Of a stretch of DNA of 64,000 nt, positions 36,401 to 47,424 are shown piece after piece; the stretch's first letter is position 1; each line of letters begins with the position of its first letter. Under the pieces are notes generated by a model. It saw only the letters and a program-made list of their open reading frames with translations, was not told where the DNA came from and did not search any database. Position numbers and translations under genes: made by a program. This DNA is from Euptelea pleiosperma (lineage: Eukaryota; Streptophyta; Magnoliopsida; Ranunculales; Eupteleaceae), in contig CM068549.1 of assembly GCA_035048495.1 (NCBI GenBank), positions 19,563,103 through 19,627,102 on the forward strand, read 5' to 3'.

Positions 36401-39400
36401 AACACTGGGTACATGTGGTGCACATGAAGGGAGTGGGTGAGACCAGCCATCTGAATGATGCCACCTAGGAGATCTACCACGACGTAAACTAACCATCCAA
36501 TGAATGTGAACATCTGTTCTATGGAGTTCTTTCTGAACCTTCAGCCATATATTTTTGCAATGTCCAAAAGAATGTGATAAATCCAATCCAGTCAATTTTC
36601 ATCTTGGAGATCTCCTAGATTATTTTGATCGAATTATGGGATGACCCTTCATGCAGGTGAACCATGCGTAACTGAATGCTGTTGATAGACCATCCTTAGG
36701 GTCTATCCTATGGTACCATATATTAAATTGTTACCTTTTAAATAGAATGAAAATAAGCACAACGAAGTACTAGTAAAGGGAACCCACCTCCTCGTGAATT
36801 GGTTGCAGTTCACCTAGATGTACAAGAACGCAGTACAGTTTCAGATGGCAATATAAGCGACTAGTCCATCCATATTCATGAAACGCAGCTTCTGCGCCCA
36901 CATGTAAAGCGTTACACAGTTGTAAAACAGTTGCTTCCTTGAGTTGTGATGCATCAGCACAGTGAATAGAGATTACTGGCTCTGGAAATGTTTTTGGCAA
37001 TATCTCAACATCCGAAGATGAAAACCCTATTTCTACTGATCTTTTTCTAGATCTTATGCATGATACAATCCATCGGCATATTTCCTCGTCAGAGAAAAGA
37101 ATCCTCGTGATGAAATCAACACCATCTTTTAGGACCTCAACAGTAATGTGAATGATCATACTTGCACAGATACATCTCCGAACTAGGGCTTCCCGTAAAA
37201 TCCTAGCTATCTGGAAATCTGATTGGCAAAAAGACTCCATTGCACTATAGGACTGCTGAAAACAGTAGAATAGAAGTGGATCCGGAGGTCTATAACATGT
37301 GCCCACATGTCCTATCCGTGTCCACTTAAATATAAAATCGGCAAGCAGATCTATGCATTGTTTCCTCAATAATGGAATATACATCAAGCATGCTTTTAAT
37401 AATGGTCCAGCATATTTGGTTGTAAGCACTGCATGTACTAAAATTTCTGCACATAAGAAGTAATTTCCATTAATTGCACAAATTATAATGAAAGAAACAT
37501 GGAGAAGCTTCTTTTATAAATTAAGATATCCAAAACCTACAAACCAGTAACCTGGATGTAACAGATCAGGGCAACGAGCTACAGCTATTGGAATCATACA
37601 CAGTAATTCTGAAAAAATAGCCTCGTCGAACCAAATGGATCCTTCCTCATCAAAGTGTCGCAGCTGGTGTTCTCCCAAGCAAGGAGCTAAAGATAATCTT
37701 TGATTGATTACTGTGGCACGTTCACGCAAGTTACAGATGGCAAGCTTAGCCCGATAGACCTGCATAAAAACAGTCACAACGCATATGGAAACCCTAGCTG
37801 TTACAGTCTTAAAGTTTTTGACGATTTTATAGATTAAAGTTATTTATCTGCCAAATATTTCTCCACAATTTTAAATTATGAAGAATAATAGCATGCATCA
37901 ATTAAGCCACACTTAACTATTTGTGCATAATTATGCACTGTGCTCCACTTTTTTACCGTTTATATGTGCATATTCGAAGTCTTTCTGGGAAGGTAAACTG
38001 GAGTAGAACATGTGACCTCAGCATTGGGGTGAAGAACACTGTTCAATTGAGCTATGGCCTCAGCACCATATTCTAAGACTAGCATTACACAAAAAAAAAA
38101 GTATATGGTGTCCAATATTGCACATATCAATTTTCTTTGTAGGCAAACTTTTCAAACTTCTTATAATATCATAAAGAAGAGTAGCTGTAGAGAAAGATGA
38201 GTACCCAAGACGCTCTATATAATTATAGTACAAAATCAGTGGAGCTAAAGGTAAACTTGATGAGGCCATGGTAGCATACAAGGTGGTCAAAGCAAGAAAA
38301 GGTATATATGAAATGGCCCCTCCAAAAGCACCAATATGTGTAGCTTCTCCTACTAGGTATCAATACCAATACTCATCAAGCTACCTTGAAGATACAACTA
38401 CTCCTTTCTCCCCATATGCAAACCCGTTAAAATCAATGTTAGTGAAACCAAGGAATATGCAATTATTTGTTTCTCCCAAAAGAGAGGCCCAGTCCAGATG
38501 CTCAAATATTGGTTGGGACTCTATCCTATGAGTCACAAAGAGCACAATCCAATACGTTGTGAGGGTCCAAGAGTGTAACTTTTTCTTCCAAGATCTTATA
38601 TGTGACCCAGACCAATTAAAAAAAGACAAACCAAGGGAGCAACTTAGAGTCATGATCAAACTAGTAACCATATACAACCAAGAGTGTCGACTCTGACCTC
38701 CCAACTACTTCAAAGTTCAAAGCTCTGAGAAGTGAAACCTCTCCCGTGATGACCTAAGACCTGGTTTCTGAACCACCTTGCACCTCTAACCCACAAAAAG
38801 CTCTCAACTATAGCCCGCCAGGAATTCTCCCAATACCTTGGAGAATTTATGGCCTAAAAAATGTTTTTTCACCCGAAATCAACTTCCCCTCTTGATTCTA
38901 CGAACCCCATCCATAGATTATAGCGTAAAACAACATAGTTTAGACAACGTAATCAAAATTCCAAGTTAGAACATCGAGCCCCGACACACATCGACTAATT
39001 AAAAGCTCAAATTTAAATTCAAATCAACTCAAATCATCTTAGAATACAAAGAACAACTTTACCAACGTATCTCTGAGATCAAAATCATCCGCGTTTACCA
39101 ACAAACAATCAAAATTATCATCCATGTTTACTAACAAACAATCAAAATTTCGAGTTTCAACAACGAATTTCAGCAATCAATCGCTTCTCAGCCGATGAAG
39201 TTCAGCTAATTGACGCTGAAAAGTTGAAATTTGTTGCAATTAGATAAAAATATTAGATACCAAAATCTTCTGAACCAAAACATATTCAAGGTGAAAGCCT
39301 AGATTGAAAGAAGAAGGGTGAAAGAAAGCTGACCTCGTTGGAAGCTCGAAAGAGAGCTGAGTCATCGAGCCTTTCCTGCAGACCAGGTTCGAGCTCGTGC

Positions 39401-39450
39401 TGCAGTACGAGCCTTCGAACTTCAATGAAATCGACCGTTGAGTAGTTCAT
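20651..39450 (-). CDS. Unrecognised helical protein, 1,157 aa, 12 exons
   Basis: Coding exons, in transcript order: 39450-39334, 37759-37552, 37446-36788, 36010-35717, 34931-34774, 31304-31178, 25819-25364, 25160-24418, 23880-23727, 23603-23496, 22400-22215, 20914-20651. All introns are GT..AG, phases agree at each join, and the sum is 3,474 nt ending in TGA. The protein starts [20 protein letters not shown]. It is leucine-rich and helical throughout (for example [51 protein letters not shown]), with no signal peptide or catalytic motif that I recognise. It might be an ARM/HEAT-type scaffold, but no repeat was aligned. The donor of exon 10 is the weakest call (23496, or about 18-20 bases further). 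No stop interrupts the joined frame, so it is probably expressed despite an 18.8-kb span loaded with transposons. Confidence 0.8.
21405..21468. repeat. (GT)n microsatellite, about 32 repeats
   Basis: An uninterrupted GT dinucleotide run inside the last intron of the unrecognised gene; likely polymorphic in length. Confidence 0.97.
21660..21960 (+). pseudogene. LINE 3' end with RNase H tail
   Basis: At about 21790-21840 one frame reads [16 protein letters not shown], the 'h.PR.aN..AD.LAkeg' ending of the RNase H-like domain at the C-terminus of plant L1 LINEs. It is followed by 'gtcttaataaagtttttacg', a plausible LINE 3' end. Upstream pieces are frame-shifted. It lies in the last intron of the minus-strand gene, in antisense orientation. 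Confidence 0.5.
25920..29340 (-). mobile_element. L1-type LINE remnant, minus strand, in intron 6
   Basis: Going 5' to 3' on the minus strand: an ORF1-like piece at about 29157-28783 ([19 protein letters not shown]), an endonuclease-like piece at about 28640-28400 ([14 protein letters not shown]), and the reverse transcriptase lead-in at 27981-27415 ([52 protein letters not shown]). A C-terminal piece is at about 26815-26531 ([19 protein letters not shown]). The pieces are in the order of a plant L1 element, but the catalytic core of the reverse transcriptase is lost or scrambled, so it is inactive. It lies in sense orientation with the host gene. Confidence 0.8.
29480..31010 (-). mobile_element. 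RTE-type LINE remnant, minus strand, in intron 6
   Basis: On the minus strand, 30986-30789 gives [17 protein letters not shown]. About 30630-30500 gives [10 protein letters not shown] and [10 protein letters not shown]. 30359-30153 gives [20 protein letters not shown] and the active-site motif FADD (30257-30246). 29710-29492 ends with [18 protein letters not shown], the hallmark C-terminus of plant RTE elements. Order and motifs are those of an RTE reverse transcriptase; stops, frame changes and a poly-C insertion show it is dead. It lies directly 5' of the L1 on the same strand. Confidence 0.85.
30449..30482. repeat. Poly-C tract (20 C) followed by A-rich run
   Basis: Twenty consecutive C at 30449-30468, then ACC and about a dozen A, in the middle of the RTE reverse transcriptase region. 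Confidence 0.9.
31305..32440. other. Intron 5 DNA, no recognised element
   Basis: AT-rich intron with an ATT-rich microsatellite-like stretch around 31795-31870 and no coding or repeat structure that I can name. Confidence 0.5.
32845..33180. repeat. Imperfect tandem duplication, about 170-bp period
   Basis: The words 'gttgaagac.aag', 'gaggtt.ggaaaaaaa', 'tctagtttcc' and 'gctcgg.gtcccttccagtgg' occur in the same order twice (from about 32848 and 33012), inside the TIR element. Confidence 0.65.
34130..34320. repeat. Short tandem repeats built on 'acgatgat..ggatctcctt..atggttt'
   Basis: About four diverging units of 40-57 bp, the first two nearly identical ('gagacaaggatctcctttaatggttt'). Confidence 0.75.
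36110..36410. mobile_element. Probable foldback MITE with 'gaccggtc' words, intron 3
   Basis: Left part 'caactggtcaattcgaccggtcaac' and right part 'ttcaaccgaccagtccggtccgg' are rich in short complementary words (GGTT/AACC, GGTC/GACC) and enclose AT-rich DNA. No clean ends were found. Confidence 0.35.
37777..39333. other. Intron 1 of the unrecognised gene
   Basis: Exons 1 and 2 join in phase across this stretch. A minus-strand open stretch at about 38360-38120 (with [20 protein letters not shown]) was examined as an exon and not accepted. Nothing else was recognised. Confidence 0.5.
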
Positions 39451-39589
39451 TGGGTCGCCCGAAGAAATACGAGGGGAATTCAAATCTAATGGAGGAAGAG
39501 AAAGAACTGAACAACCCTAGTTCCCGCTCAAATAAGGGCTTGGCTTCAAAAGTTCCTTCAGTGCTCTAAAACGGTAGGGCATGGAGAAC

Positions 39590-39850
39590 AGCGGGTCATG
39601 TCCGAGATCCAACCCGGTCAGGTTGCGGGTTTGGACTTCGGAGAACCTAAAGCGGGTCGGATGCCGACCAGGCGTTTAGGCCTTGGATCCAACCCAATCG
39701 AATCAGGTTCCGGATCCAACCCAATCGAATCACGTTCCAATCGGATCAGATTGACCCACCGCACCGATCCAATAGCATATTGGATCGCACTTCATAGGTC
39801 CAGACGGAGGATATCAGATCAAATCAAGACGATCTAATTGAATCTGTTTG
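39590..39850. repeat. Short-word repeat (tccaacccaatcgaatca), MITE-like
   Basis: 'ccaacccaatcgaatcaggttcc' is repeated directly at about 39690 and 39717, with further 'gggtcgg' and 'gatcgg' words. Composition resembles the hAT MITE at 49503-49929, but no ends were found. It lies just upstream of the minus-strand gene start. Confidence 0.35.
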
Positions 39851-40149
39851 GTCGAAAAACCTGCTAAATTTGATTTCAAGTAAATAAAAGCTGCAAATTC
39901 TTAAGTCAAATAACAAAGGGTAAAACGTTTTATTAGCATACATTTTATTAATATAATATATTTCATAAATAATATATAAATAATATTAGATATATCATTA
40001 ATAAAATTAATTAGATCGTAATCGGATCAAATCAAGGTTAATTCACTAATCTGATAGCTTATCGAATCACAATTCATATATCTATACTTTGTGTTATCAG
40101 ATTAGATCATCAAGGCATCCCAATCCTTTGACAATCTTAACTACATGTA

Positions 40150-40790
40150 GTTATTTTGTAATTATCATCTACGATGTATCCCAAATGTTTGGAGTCAGCG
40201 GCACGAATCTTAATTATAATTATATCATCGTTTGACTCTATTTAAAGCTATCTATTTTTTAAAAGCACAAGTCTTCAAATCCTTTCTTACTACCTCCATT
40301 CATGTCATTTTCGATCTTCTCTTCTTTAAGGACTTCAACATGCACTAAAGAACTCCTTCTCACTAATGCCATCGTTGGTCTTTGTTATACGTGCCCTGAC
40401 TATCTCAATTGGCTTTCTCTTATTTTATCTCCTATTGGGACTACTCATAGGTTTCCTCAAATATGCTCATTTCTAATTTTATCTTTTATACTTTTTTTAC
40501 TCGACATCATTATCTCTGTTACACTCTTTCCGTGAACATGTTATTTTTCAACCATACAACATTAAACTTCATAAAGTATAGTTGGTATCATAGCTTTACT
40601 GTAGAATTTTCCTTTTAATTAGCTTGATAATTAACTGCTGTTCACATTATACTCCAGAAGTACACCTCCACTTTAGTAATTCAACACTAATTATATGGGT
40701 CACATCTTCATTGATCTCTCCGTTCTTGTAAATAATTAAACTTATATTACAAAATTTGTTGCTTCAAGGTATTTCTTGTCCATCCCGCTC
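40150..40790 (-). pseudogene. RTE LINE 3' fragment, minus strand
   Basis: The plus-strand text 'acatgtt.ttt', 'tagaattttccttttaatt', 'tactccagaag.aca.ctccactttag', 'tcaaggtat' follows the same order as in the RTE remnant at 29.8-30.1 kb, so this is a second copy. It carries the antisense of the RT C-terminal region and has many stops. Confidence 0.6.
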
Positions 40791-40904
40791 AATAAGTCAA
40801 TGAAAGAATGAAAAGAGAAGTGTACAAAAAAAAAAGGCCAACCATCTTAGAACTTCAATCTTCTAAAGCTCCATCCTTTCAGCCCCCCCCCCCCTTTGAG
40901 TCAT

Positions 40905-41395
40905 TAAAATGAATTGCGATGGTGCTTGTCAGAGGACCACAGTGGCCTCGGAGTTAACTTCCGTGATGCTAATGGCCTTGTTTTAGGCGCTCTCTCTGTT
41001 GAGCTTGGAGTGGTTTCCAACTTCCTTACTGAGTGTCAAGCTATGTTGAAGGTGCCGATCTTGCGCTCTCCAAGGGTTGGCTTCGCATTTGGATTGAGTC
41101 CGACTCTGTAGCTGCTATCAAGTCCTTCCTTAAGGATGATGTTCCTTGGAAGGTTAGAGCGAAATGGGATCTCATCATGAATAGATTCCAATGGGTATGG
41201 CTGAGTTCGACGTGGTGGGAAGTAAATTTTGTTGCAAATTGTTGTGGTAAGTTTGCTCCCTCCCTTCCTTATGGCTCGAAGCTTTGGTGGGTTGGAAGGC
41301 CTCCTTTCCTTTTGAGGGTGGAGGATCCTTCCTTATCTACTAGAGATTTATTTTATGATGCTTCCTTGGTTTTTTCTTTTGGCTAACTTGTTGCT
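40905..41395 (+). pseudogene. LINE RNase H-like (RVT_3) domain fragment
   Basis: 'ANGLVLGALSVELG', then in a shifted frame from about 41033 'GADLALSKGWLRIWIESDSV' with 'EVNFVANCCGKFA', match the RNase H-like domain at the end of plant L1 LINEs (ECQA.LKGL.LA...G...WIESDS...I and R.GN.VAD.LAK). At least one frameshift is needed at about 41040. Confidence 0.65.
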
Positions 41396-44029
41396 GCCTC
41401 TTTGTTTCCTTTCCCTGTTGCCTCCTTTGTTCTAAATCATCCCTTAGCAAAAAAATATTTTAATTAACAACTTTATATGTTATTACTTTTTAGTATGACA
41501 CGAATTAAAATTTTCCTTACAAACAAGTAATCAATAGTTTTTCCTACATTACATTATCTATTGTGTTATTCATTCCATAAGAACGAAAATAGTGAATGAA
41601 AAATAGGAAAAAAAAAAAAGGAAGGAAAACATTTATGACTATTTTGGATAGTGTGTGGAAAATCTATCATGCATGTTCTTCTTCTTCTTTTTTTTCTTTT
41701 CTTTCTTTTCTTTTTTAATTCAACGTGTATTAAAATTTTCACCTCCAATTGATAGTCGATGAGTACTTATATATTTCATTATCTATTATGCAATTTGAGG
41801 TGTCATCCATTTGTTTATAAGAAAGGACATAGTGGACATGTTTTTTTTATGTAACTTGGGAGTATATTCATTTTAAAAAGTACTACTATAATTTTTTTTT
41901 TGGAAGAGGTATAGAAACAAGAAACTTCAATTCATGTGAAAAATAAGACTTTCATACATAGCAGGATCAATCTATTATACCAATTTACTCCCTTTACATG
42001 TGGTAAGTTTCAACTATCCTCCGTTATACGGCAAATGAGTTCATGTTTTTTTTCACTTTTTCTCTATTCGGACACCTGGGGTAATCCTAACACTACCATA
42101 TTTTTATAGTAGGGACCTCTGCATATAAGAGAAGACATATTCATATCAATCCAAATCTCCTACTAGTAGAGGACCATCTAGAAGATTTGCTAGATCCTAA
42201 CCATCTAATCAATCAAATATATGGACGGTGACCTAGAGAAAATCATTTTAATGACTGGTGATAATCATATCTACTTGATCTTTGGTCAAAGAGATCTAGA
42301 TAGGGTCCTCCATTTGTTTAATATTATAGATTAGTATGAAGACTACCTTCTTATTTGTTTTATTTAAAATGTTAAAAACTTCAAAGGCAATGAGAAAAAT
42401 TATATATATATAAGGTCTATCAATTGGGATGGTCTGGATTTGCAGGTCAGTATCCCATGACAAGAAGTGTAATGTCTGCAATGACAGTCTAATTTCACCT
42501 TTTGAAAGGTTAAAATTTTATTTTTGACTATGTGTTGCACTTCCCTATACTAAGAAAATTAATTAAGTTGTAATTTAAAAAAGACAATCTAATAAGATGA
42601 GAATTTATTTTCATTGTCACGATTAGTAGTGCCTTTGTCCTAACTTCATGTTTAAGCAGGGTAGCATAAAACAATTTTCAGGCAGTTAAAAAATATTTTT
42701 AAAATTTTTTATTGAAAACAACAGACCAAATCTGTCGTTATTGCATTTATTACAAAATGATGGACTTGGCCTGTCGTTTACTACCATTAAGATAAATAAC
42801 AAACTAGATCCGTTGTTTTCACAATGATAAGACCTAATTCGATGTTGTTCGCAATTGTAATAAATTAAATGATGTACCTAATCCATTATAATTCGTGATG
42901 GTAATAAACAACATACTTAGTCCATAGTCTTTTATTGATCTTTAAACAACAATTTCTGGCAGTCGTTTTTATAAAATACAACAACAAAAAAGTCCGAGTC
43001 AAATCTTCATTATAAGAAACCTTAGTAGTATGTTGTGTCGAATTTTATCTATGATATTTAGTATTAGAGTAATTATGATTCCTAGAACTTAGGTTTTGAG
43101 CAATAGAAGCCATGCCATTGAGAAGAAAACAATTATGATCTCACTAATTGAATATATAGAATTAATAATTAAAATAGTAAATAAAAAAACACCAGTGGAT
43201 CATAATTGGAACGACTAATAGGAGTTTCCCTGTGACTTTTATAACCTTTGAAGAGGATTTACGAAATGCTAAAAATTCATCGAGTGATGGTAAAGATGAT
43301 TTATCCAGCATGGACGTCCCACTTAGGACCTCTCTAGTCCATCATGATGATGAACGTCGATGTCAAAATCGTGATTGAGGCCATGAGTATCCAAAAGAGA
43401 GAGAAATCCATCACTATAATAAATTCAGAATCACCACCAATCTTTAATGATGGGATGAGTATGAAAACGATAGTAAATTTATCTTTAATAAATGACCTAT
43501 ATTCAATGAGGAGATCATTTGGATATGTCGATGGTGGACTCATCTTTGGTGAGGAGGTCATCTACAATGAAGGTGGGATTATTTAATTGTGATGAAGTTG
43601 AAAATGAGCATGATGGTGAAGAAGCTTTAATTAATGAAAAAGAAAGTGTCAACAATTTTATGCCTTCTAAATATTAAAAAATAAAAAATGAAGGTTTGGG
43701 TGTTGGAATAATTTATTTAAGTGGTAAATCCACACATTATGATCAAGATCATTCATGTAAAGACGAGTTTGATTATCTAATTCACAAAAATACATATGAT
43801 GATTATACTTTCTTATATATGGAGATTTTTTAATACGTCATCATTCATATATATAAAGGTGGTAATTCAACAATATGACATTGAGCGGGTTATGGCACAA
43901 CAGAGACCCAAGGAATATAATCCTTGTTAGCTGTGAAATTAGATTGCCAATTATCATTATACTGGAGGCTAAAGAGAAAAAAATGGACTTATGACAAAGC
44001 AAACTCAAAGGCAATATAATTTTATTTTT
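41396..44029. other. AT-rich intergenic DNA, no gene; possible CACTA-like subterminal repeats
   Basis: Between 42,700 and 42,960 short words such as 'acaacagaccaaatctgtcgtt', 'ggacttggcctgtcgttta' and 'aactagatccgttgtt' recur in both orientations, as in subterminal regions of En/Spm elements. No CACTA termini were found. Open frames near 43,340-43,590 carry no motif. Confidence 0.4.
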
Positions 44030-44300
44030 GGGAATTTTTGACATACCCCCCTATGACTCGGTCCACTATCATTTGACTAGTGTTGACTACCAAATTTTTT
44101 TTTTATTAAATGACAAAAACACACTCGTCTTCACTTTGGAACAAGGGTTTGGGCCAAAACCCAAACCCCAAATTGAACAGCTGTGGTGGAGGACCTGCCA
44201 AGATACTGCCCATCACCGGCGACCAACCCACTGAAGTCTCATAGCTGGCCAACCACCATGTTGGCAACAATTTAAAACTCAAGATTAAAAAAAACACATA
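44030..44300 (-). mobile_element. Palindromic repeat family C copy
   Basis: The core at about 44182-44259 ('tgtggtgga..' to '..ggccaaccaccat') folds on itself around 'catcaccggcgaccaaccca'. The flank 'gggtttgggttttggcccaaac' and 'tggtagtcaacactagtcaaatga', read on the minus strand, matches the DNA after the 19.2-kb copy. Confidence 0.6.
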
Positions 44301-45044
44301 AAAGCATACAATTTTATTTCTAAAAATTTCATTAACAAAAATGAAAAACAAGAATAAGAGCAATTTATATTTTAAATTTTTGAAACATGGATTTTGGAAA
44401 GATGGGTTATTATTTTGGAAACATGGATTTTGAAACATGAATTTTTAAAACTCAATTTAAAAAGAAATCACAGTTCCTCAAAAATTTTCTTTTTTATTTA
44501 TTTTTTTAACTTTTTTTTTTATAATAAGAGGAGAACGAGATAATTAGCTTCCAAGGGGCTTAACTTTTTATTCGTATATCAGATCAAAAAGCTGTTAGAT
44601 GTGTTATAAAGTTCTTTTTTGAAATTTTAATAGTTATCTCACCACTTTGTTAAATGTTACAAATTTGAATGTAATGATATTGACGTGTCATACCCATAAT
44701 AAGGTCACGCAGGCCCTAAACGAAGCTCCAAATGACATTTTTGGGAGAGGGAATATATTTGAAGTTCCTTGGAGCCAGCAAAAAGTTTCTCTGGTTGATG
44801 TGGAAGATTTCTACTAAGCATTTGAAAACTAAAATAAGAATAAATAGATAGAATCATGATCGTTGTTTATTTCCCTTATCCTTAAGGTCAATCTATGTTT
44901 CTAAGTCCACTAAAAACCAGAACACCATGACCTGTACAAGTGACACTCGCACATGCGCTTATCCCATTAAATTAAAAACAATTTCTTTGTTTAAGAACTG
45001 TTTTTTAAAAGGGTCGTGATGTAAAACAAGGTATACCATGAGAT

Positions 45045-45330
45045 CTTTTCAAATGCGGAAGCACATTTTTGTCATCTGGGCCCAATGACCGCATGGATGT
45101 TTAGCCCATATCTTAGTAAACTTTCGTACTAAAAATCAGCTTGTTTGATGATTTTTACCCATTTGGTTTTAGTACTAAAAAAAATGGTTGAATTCAATGG
45201 CTATAAGAATACCTTAAAAAGTACTAAAATCTAATGGTTAGAGAGGTACTAATCGGGGTGATTTTTGGTATGTAAATACAACAAGGGGTGGGATAAACAT
45301 CCATGCGGTCAGTGGGCCCAAATTAGCTTA
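45045..45330. mobile_element. Foldback MITE distantly related to family A
   Basis: 'gggcccaatgaccgcatggatgtttagccc' at the left pairs with 'gggataaacatccatgcggtcagtgggccc' at the right; inner parts ('aaaaatcagcttgtttgatga', 'gatttttggtatgta') resemble family A. A solitary right end of the same type sits at 53,107-53,135. Confidence 0.7.
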
Positions 45331-45757
45331 TTAAAAGTGTTTCTGTTAGTTAAAGAAGCACTTATACTACTTAGTAAGCTATTCTACTCACCAATGATGT
45401 TGTCCTCCACAAACAGCTTAAATGATTGAGTGTTCCCTTGGCGTTTTCCACTCTTTTCAAAGAAACCAAGATCAAGAAAGTAAGAAGTGGGGCCATGGAC
45501 CTGGTACATAGAGAAGCACTAATGGTGCGATTCCCTGATCCAACGGTTAAGGATTCTGGGTATGACACGTGTATGGTGCTCAACACCCACCATAGATTTA
45601 GTCTTTGAAAACTTTGATTATGGGTCACTCTCGAATGAGAATTTAAAGGCACTAAGAGACAATTCATTCACATAGAAAGAAATATTCCTTTTAGCTTGAA
45701 TTGGTAAAGCATATGATCCTAGTATCAGTCTCCTTTTATTTCGCAATCTAGAAACCT

Positions 45758-46108
45758 TCCGTGACACCAGCCGCTAACTTCAGCCAATATGAGCCACGTG
45801 GCACGTTCTTAAGAGGACACTGACCGTATGGATGTTTGGTCAATGACTTGGTGGACCTACAGACCAAAAATCAGCCTGTTTAGTGATTTAAAACCTTTGG
45901 TCTTTGTACCCAAATAGTGGTCAATAATGCTCAAATTCCTTAAAATTAAATCAACCCATGAAAATAACTTCAAATCCAACGCTTAGAAATCACTGATCAG
46001 GTTCATTTTTGGTTTGTAGGCCCAGCTAGTGATTGGCCAAACATCCATACGGCCATTGTCCTCTTTAGAATGTTCCACGTGGCTCATATTGGCTGCATCA
46101 CCGTCCAT
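45758..46108. mobile_element. Family A foldback MITE, copy A1 (ends missing)
   Basis: The left arm reads 'gagccacgtggcac', 'gaccgtatggatgtttggtcaat', 'ggtggacctac', 'aaaaatcagcctg'. The right arm is its complement ('ttggtttgtaggccc', 'attggccaaacatccatacggcc', 'ccacgtggctcat'). The outer AGTAAAACTT terminus is absent on both sides. CACGTG cores lie at 45795-45800 and 46076-46081. Confidence 0.85.
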
Positions 46109-46597
46109 TGTTTACTAGTAATGGGTCCTAGCTATCTCCCCATGGCCGTTTGATAAGAATCGAACGATGGGTAAACAACATTTGTAACAAGCATAACCGT
46201 CTGATGGGAATCAAACAAAACCCACCTCTCCCTTTTTCTCGACTTGCCTGTCTTTCAATAATGGTAGTGGAAAAGAAGGGGAAGAAAGCGAAAAACAAGA
46301 GAAAAGAACAAAGAGAAGTCCTTGTTGTAAGAAAAAACTAGAAAACTAAACAAAACCAAAACTGCGCGCAGAGCCAAGAAATGAAGGAAAGAAAAAGAAA
46401 AACAGGAAAAAGCCAAGGTGGGATTAAGCTTTTTAGTGCATTTCCTTCACGCAAACGAAGCTCAGACCTCAGAGATGAAAGAGAAACACAACAAAAAAAC
46501 ACAGCTCGCTCTGCCTGCTTGCCTCTCTCCTCGTTTCACGTTTCAATGCCCCGTCTGACCCCGCATGAATAAAGCCAACCCATCATCCCATTTCAAC
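46109..46597. other. Spacer between MITE copies; A-rich
   Basis: An A/G-rich stretch ('aaagaaaaagaaaaacagg') whose open frames carry no motif; probably old intergenic DNA upstream of the VQ gene. Confidence 0.4.
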
Positions 46598-47001
46598 GAG
46601 TAAAACTTCTATGACCGTCGACGGTCAGCGAAGCTGTCACTGACCATAATGTGAGCCACGTGGCACATATTTAGAGGATGGCAACTGTATGGATGTTTGG
46701 CCAATCCCTATGTGGACCTACAGAAAAAAAAATCATCTTGATTAGTCATTTCAAACCTTTGGATATTTGTACCCCAAATGATGGTCCATAATGCTCAAAT
46801 TCCTACGGTAAAAATCAACCAATGGAAATGACGCCAGTTCAACGCTTGAAAATTACTAATCAGGTTGGTTTTTTATTTGTGGGTCCACTTAGGGATTGGC
46901 CAAACATCCAAACGGTCAGTGTCCTCTAAACTTGTGCTACGTGCTTCATATTGTGGGGGTCAGCGGATTTCAGGACCGTCGCGGTCATGGAAGTTTTACT
47001 C
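46598..47001. mobile_element. Family A foldback MITE, copy A2 (complete)
   Basis: The terminus GAGTAAAACTT at 46598 is matched by AAGTTTTACTC ending at 47001. Arms of about 150 bp are complementary. The perfect 14-bp palindrome GACCGTCGACGGTC sits at 46613-46626, and a partner GACCGTCGCGGTC near 46974. G-box CACGTG at 46657-46662; the partner in the right arm has decayed to TACGTG. No coding capacity and no clear target duplication. Confidence 0.9.
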
Positions 47002-47033
47002 CTATTTAAATTATTTACACACTCTTTCCGTCG

Positions 47034-47424
47034 GAGTAAAACTTGGCCCAGTGTTGGCGCTCACTTACCGCCTACAATATGCGCCACGTGGTATATTTTT
47101 ATAGGACATGACCGTATGGATGTTTGGCCAATCCCTAGGTAGACCTACAAACCAACAATCAACCTGATTAGTGATTTCAAACCTTTCGATATTGTACCCC
47201 AAATAGTGGTGAATAATGAACAAATTCCCACGGTTAAAATCAACCATGAAAATGACTCCAATCCAACGTGTAGAAATTACTAATCAGGTTTATTTTTGGT
47301 TTGTAGGTCCACCTAGGAATTAGCCAAACATCCATACGGTCATCGTCCTCTAAGAATGATCCACGTGGCATATATTGTGGGCGGTTACAACTTCGCTGCC
47401 CGTCTTGGTCAGTAAGTTTTACCC
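47034..47424. mobile_element. Family A foldback MITE, copy A3 (complete)
   Basis: GAGTAAAACTT at 47034-47044 and AAGTTTTACCC at the right end, with complementary arms containing 'gaccgtatggatgtttggcc' and 'ggccaaacatccatacggtc'-type blocks (the right copy reads 'tagccaaacatcc'). CACGTG at 47085-47090 and 47362-47367. It ends about 200 bp before the VQ start codon, so it forms part of the promoter. Confidence 0.9.

Noticed and set aside
37545..37552. Donor TACTG|GTTTGT for exon 2 of the 1,157-aa gene
   Set aside because: It would give a stop or wrong phase at the next acceptor; CCAG|GTTACT at 37552 keeps the frame.
38060..38400. Minus-strand open stretch ([20 protein letters not shown]..) as an exon of the 1,157-aa gene
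   Set aside because: No AG acceptor gives the right phase after exon 1, stops lie just upstream, and exons at 39334 and 37759 already join in frame with a natural sequence.
43344..43586. Pair of overlapping opposite-strand frames as a transposase
   Set aside because: No transposase motif (DDE residues, zinc finger) could be seen, and the two strands are open merely because of low stop density.
46150..46572. Lysine/arginine-rich short frames as genes
   Set aside because: They follow an A/G-rich low-complexity stretch in the VQ upstream region and have no motif.
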